A stretch of DNA of 64,000 bases. It comes from Daphnia pulex. Lineage: Eukaryota > Arthropoda > Branchiopoda > Diplostraca > Daphniidae. This document shows, piece by piece, positions 61,994-64,000 of the stretch. Location of the stretch: contig NC_060026.1 in assembly GCF_021134715.1 (NCBI RefSeq), forward strand, positions 13,383,001-13,447,000. The letters are read 5' to 3'. Made by a program: the position numbers and the translations under genes. The notes beneath the pieces were generated by a model. It did not search any database. It was not told the DNA's origin and saw only the letters and a program-made list of their open reading frames with translations. Position 1 is the stretch's first letter; each line of letters opens with the position of its first letter.

Positions 61994-63187
61994 ATAATAA
62001 TTATTATTTTACTGAACTGAGCTTGCTCCCAGCACTAAAACCATATGGATATCCTTGTCATCATCATCGACATTGTCTCTCCATTTTAAAATCATTTGTG
62101 CGGCCTTGTGTCTGCCGGTCAGATGCCTTATCGATCCATCCATTCCCCACCCGATCGTCCCCAATTCTCGTTAATAATAATAAATGTTGTTAATATTGGA
62201 GTCGTCTACATCTTTGCGTATTATTAGTTTCATTTTAAAATTTCCACATAAATTTAATTCTGAACATTGGAGGTATAGTTTTTCGAATGTATTGATTTAG
62301 CCTGTCATCAGTTGGATAATTCGGCTATCAGCTATTTTAGCTGTCGCAAAAGAACGGGTCTCCAACTGTGCAACTCAGAGCATCTATAAGCTCACATTCG
62401 TAAAATGGGTTGATTAAAGTACCAAATCAAATCCCCAGATCGTTGGTGATTATTCTTCCGCAAAAATGATTCCTCTATTGTAAGGATGGATTTCACTACT
62501 TTATGTGTGACATTCCTGTATAAGGATGAAACCGTAACGTCTCTATCGTTTAATACCGCGCTACCTTACCTCTCTTCACCTGTATAATTTGGGCTCTTCT
62601 TTATACGCTTAGCCTTTACAACTTTGGAATTAGAAAATTAATCGACTTCTGATTTTTTAGTCGAGTTCCGTGTTTGGATGAAAATTAATTTTTGAGCATC
62701 TGATTAGCTTAAATAATTCACCCAACGTGTACCGGAAAAGATGTTAAAAATAAGTGAATTAAATAATGAAAGGCATTAATAATTTCATCGTTCAATCATG
62801 ACAAAATAATCTTCTTCTGATATCATTTGAAATTCGGCCAGATAAAATATAATGTGAAATTTTCACACTCTAAATAGTGAACGTAACTTTGAACGGTTAA
62901 ATTTTTATGAAACAGCTAAACATCTGCTAAATAAACACGGAATATGCATTATGAAATCTGTGGGTTTTAATTTACCAATGTAGTTAAGCCTAGCTATTGT
63001 TAACGTATTTCCCTATCCGAACGTTGCAAAAAGTAGTTGCACCTGAAATAACCAGATCGCGGTCGTGGCCTTTACAACCGCAAAACAAACAAACATACTA
63101 AAAAAAAAAAACTAAAGAGAAAACCTAACCGAATTCAGGACTGGAAAATAGTGCGGAATCCGTTTTTGTAAGCCACTGTACGGGCCC
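61994..63187. other. Intergenic between cuticle-like genes 2 and 3
   Basis: 3' untranslated region of gene 2 followed by AT-rich DNA. No gene or repeat recognised. Confidence 0.4.
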
Positions 63188-63195
63188 TATAAAAG
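63188..63195 (+). promoter_or_regulatory. TATA box of cuticle-like gene 3
   Basis: TATAAAAG 56 bp upstream of the start codon at 63244, followed by an initiator-like cacagtcg near 63219. The upstream sequence otherwise differs from genes 1 and 2. Confidence 0.7.
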
Positions 63196-63243
63196 CTGGG
63201 TAGTCGACAAACAAATTCACAGTCGTTCTTTGCCTCCTCTAAC

Positions 63244-63816
63244 ATGAAGACTTCGCTTGTGGTGAGTAAAACAATATTGCTTCTTAATTTTTTGGGTTTA
63301 AGTTTGAGCTGAATTCTTCCTCGGTGGTTATTTTTAATATCTGAAAACCAAAATGGAAAATTTTAGATTCTGGTTTTGAGTGCCGTTGTGGCCGCTGTTG
63401 TTGCGGATGGCGAATATGCGCCACCTGCTTACGAGAAGAAGTACGACGGCTACTTCCAGTACGCCAACGTGCCCGGCCCATACGAATACGAATTCGGATA
63501 CAACCGCGGAAACGCTCAACACAACCGCAACCAGTACGAGCAGTCCAAGGATCACCGTTTCCGCACCAAGGTCTGCCATCCATTGAATTCCGTTTTCCAC
63601 CGTAATTAATATCACTATTATATTTGATGAAATCAGGTCAAGTGGAATGATGCCTACTCCGGATATGGTGAGCACTACTGGGAGTACAACCATGCGGATG
63701 CTGGATACAAAGCTCCCGCCTATGAAGCCCCAGCTTACGCCGCACCGGCTTACTCCGCACCGGGTTACTCCGAGAACATTCCATCCTTCGAGCCAGCCCC
63801 AGCTGGTAAACAGTAA
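63244..63816 (+). CDS. Small secreted tyrosine-rich, cuticle-like protein 3
   Basis: Exons 63244-63261, 63367-63570 and 63637-63816, all phase 0, give 133 residues. Exon 2 is almost identical to gene 1 (YANVPGPYEYEFGYNRGNAQ) apart from YAPPAY, while exon 3 has the gene 2 type tail with one more AxPAY unit (YEAPAYAAPAYSAPGYSEN). The 3' flank to 64000 repeats the 3' untranslated region of gene 2, including gtcatcatcatcgacattgt. Confidence 0.82.
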
Positions 63817-64000
63817 ATAATTGTTATTATTTTACTGAACTGAGCTTGCTTCCAGCACTAAAACCATATGGATATCCTTGTCATCATCATCGACATTGTC
63901 TCTCCATTTTAAAATATTTGTGCGGCCTTGTGTCTGCCGGTCAGATGCCTTATCGATCCATCCATTCCCCACTCGATCGTCCCCTCGTTAATAATAATAA

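Overview
The window is eukaryotic genomic DNA, most likely from a branchiopod crustacean of the Daphnia type. That placement is an inference from the small GT-AG introns (mostly 55-100 bp), the AT-rich intergenic DNA, the tandem chymotrypsin-like digestive proteases and the young local paralogue families. No rRNA, CRISPR array, viral fossil or intact transposase was seen.

Left third (1-21.4 kb, minus strand): three paralogues (here A, B, C) of a large multidomain family. Each starts with a short N-terminal exon and a large exon encoding a degenerate 2-oxoglutarate/Fe(II)-oxygenase-like domain, followed by an alpha-helical region. A then carries Trp-Gly (WG) repeats and three CCHC zinc knuckles and runs off the left edge. 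C carries one CCHC knuckle and a C-terminal SPOC domain. B lacks knuckles, has an internal exon-pair duplication and ends in SPOC. B and C splice into uninterrupted reading frames of 1402 and 2163 residues with every intron phase matching. Between B and C, on the plus strand, lies a two-exon gene of the bacterial-type plasmid pRiA4b ORF-3-like family.

Middle (22-34.4 kb) is a graveyard. It holds a truncated tubulin cofactor D (TBCD) pseudogene and then a fourth, broken member of the A/B/C family (D) that has SPOC followed by a TFIIS-central-like domain. D is interrupted by an insert with short terminal inverted repeats, which contains an inverted copy of D's own 5' end, giving a palindrome with arms of about 1.07 kb. 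Tandem 236-bp repeats, an AT-rich palindrome and tRNA-like sequence follow.

Right part (34.4-64 kb): two small secreted cysteine-rich peptide genes; seven chymotrypsin-fold (S1A) serine protease genes, one on plus and six on minus, all with complete catalytic triads and mostly with TATA boxes; a glycerol kinase gene with an apparent alternative exon for a membrane-anchored tail; and three small secreted tyrosine-rich, cuticle-like protein genes on the plus strand. The last two proteases (which share loss of two introns) each sit head-to-head with a cuticle-like gene, so a protease plus cuticle-like block seems to have duplicated as a unit. The proteases probably act together in gut digestion; the function of the SPOC/WG/CCHC family is unknown but its domains point to RNA and transcription.
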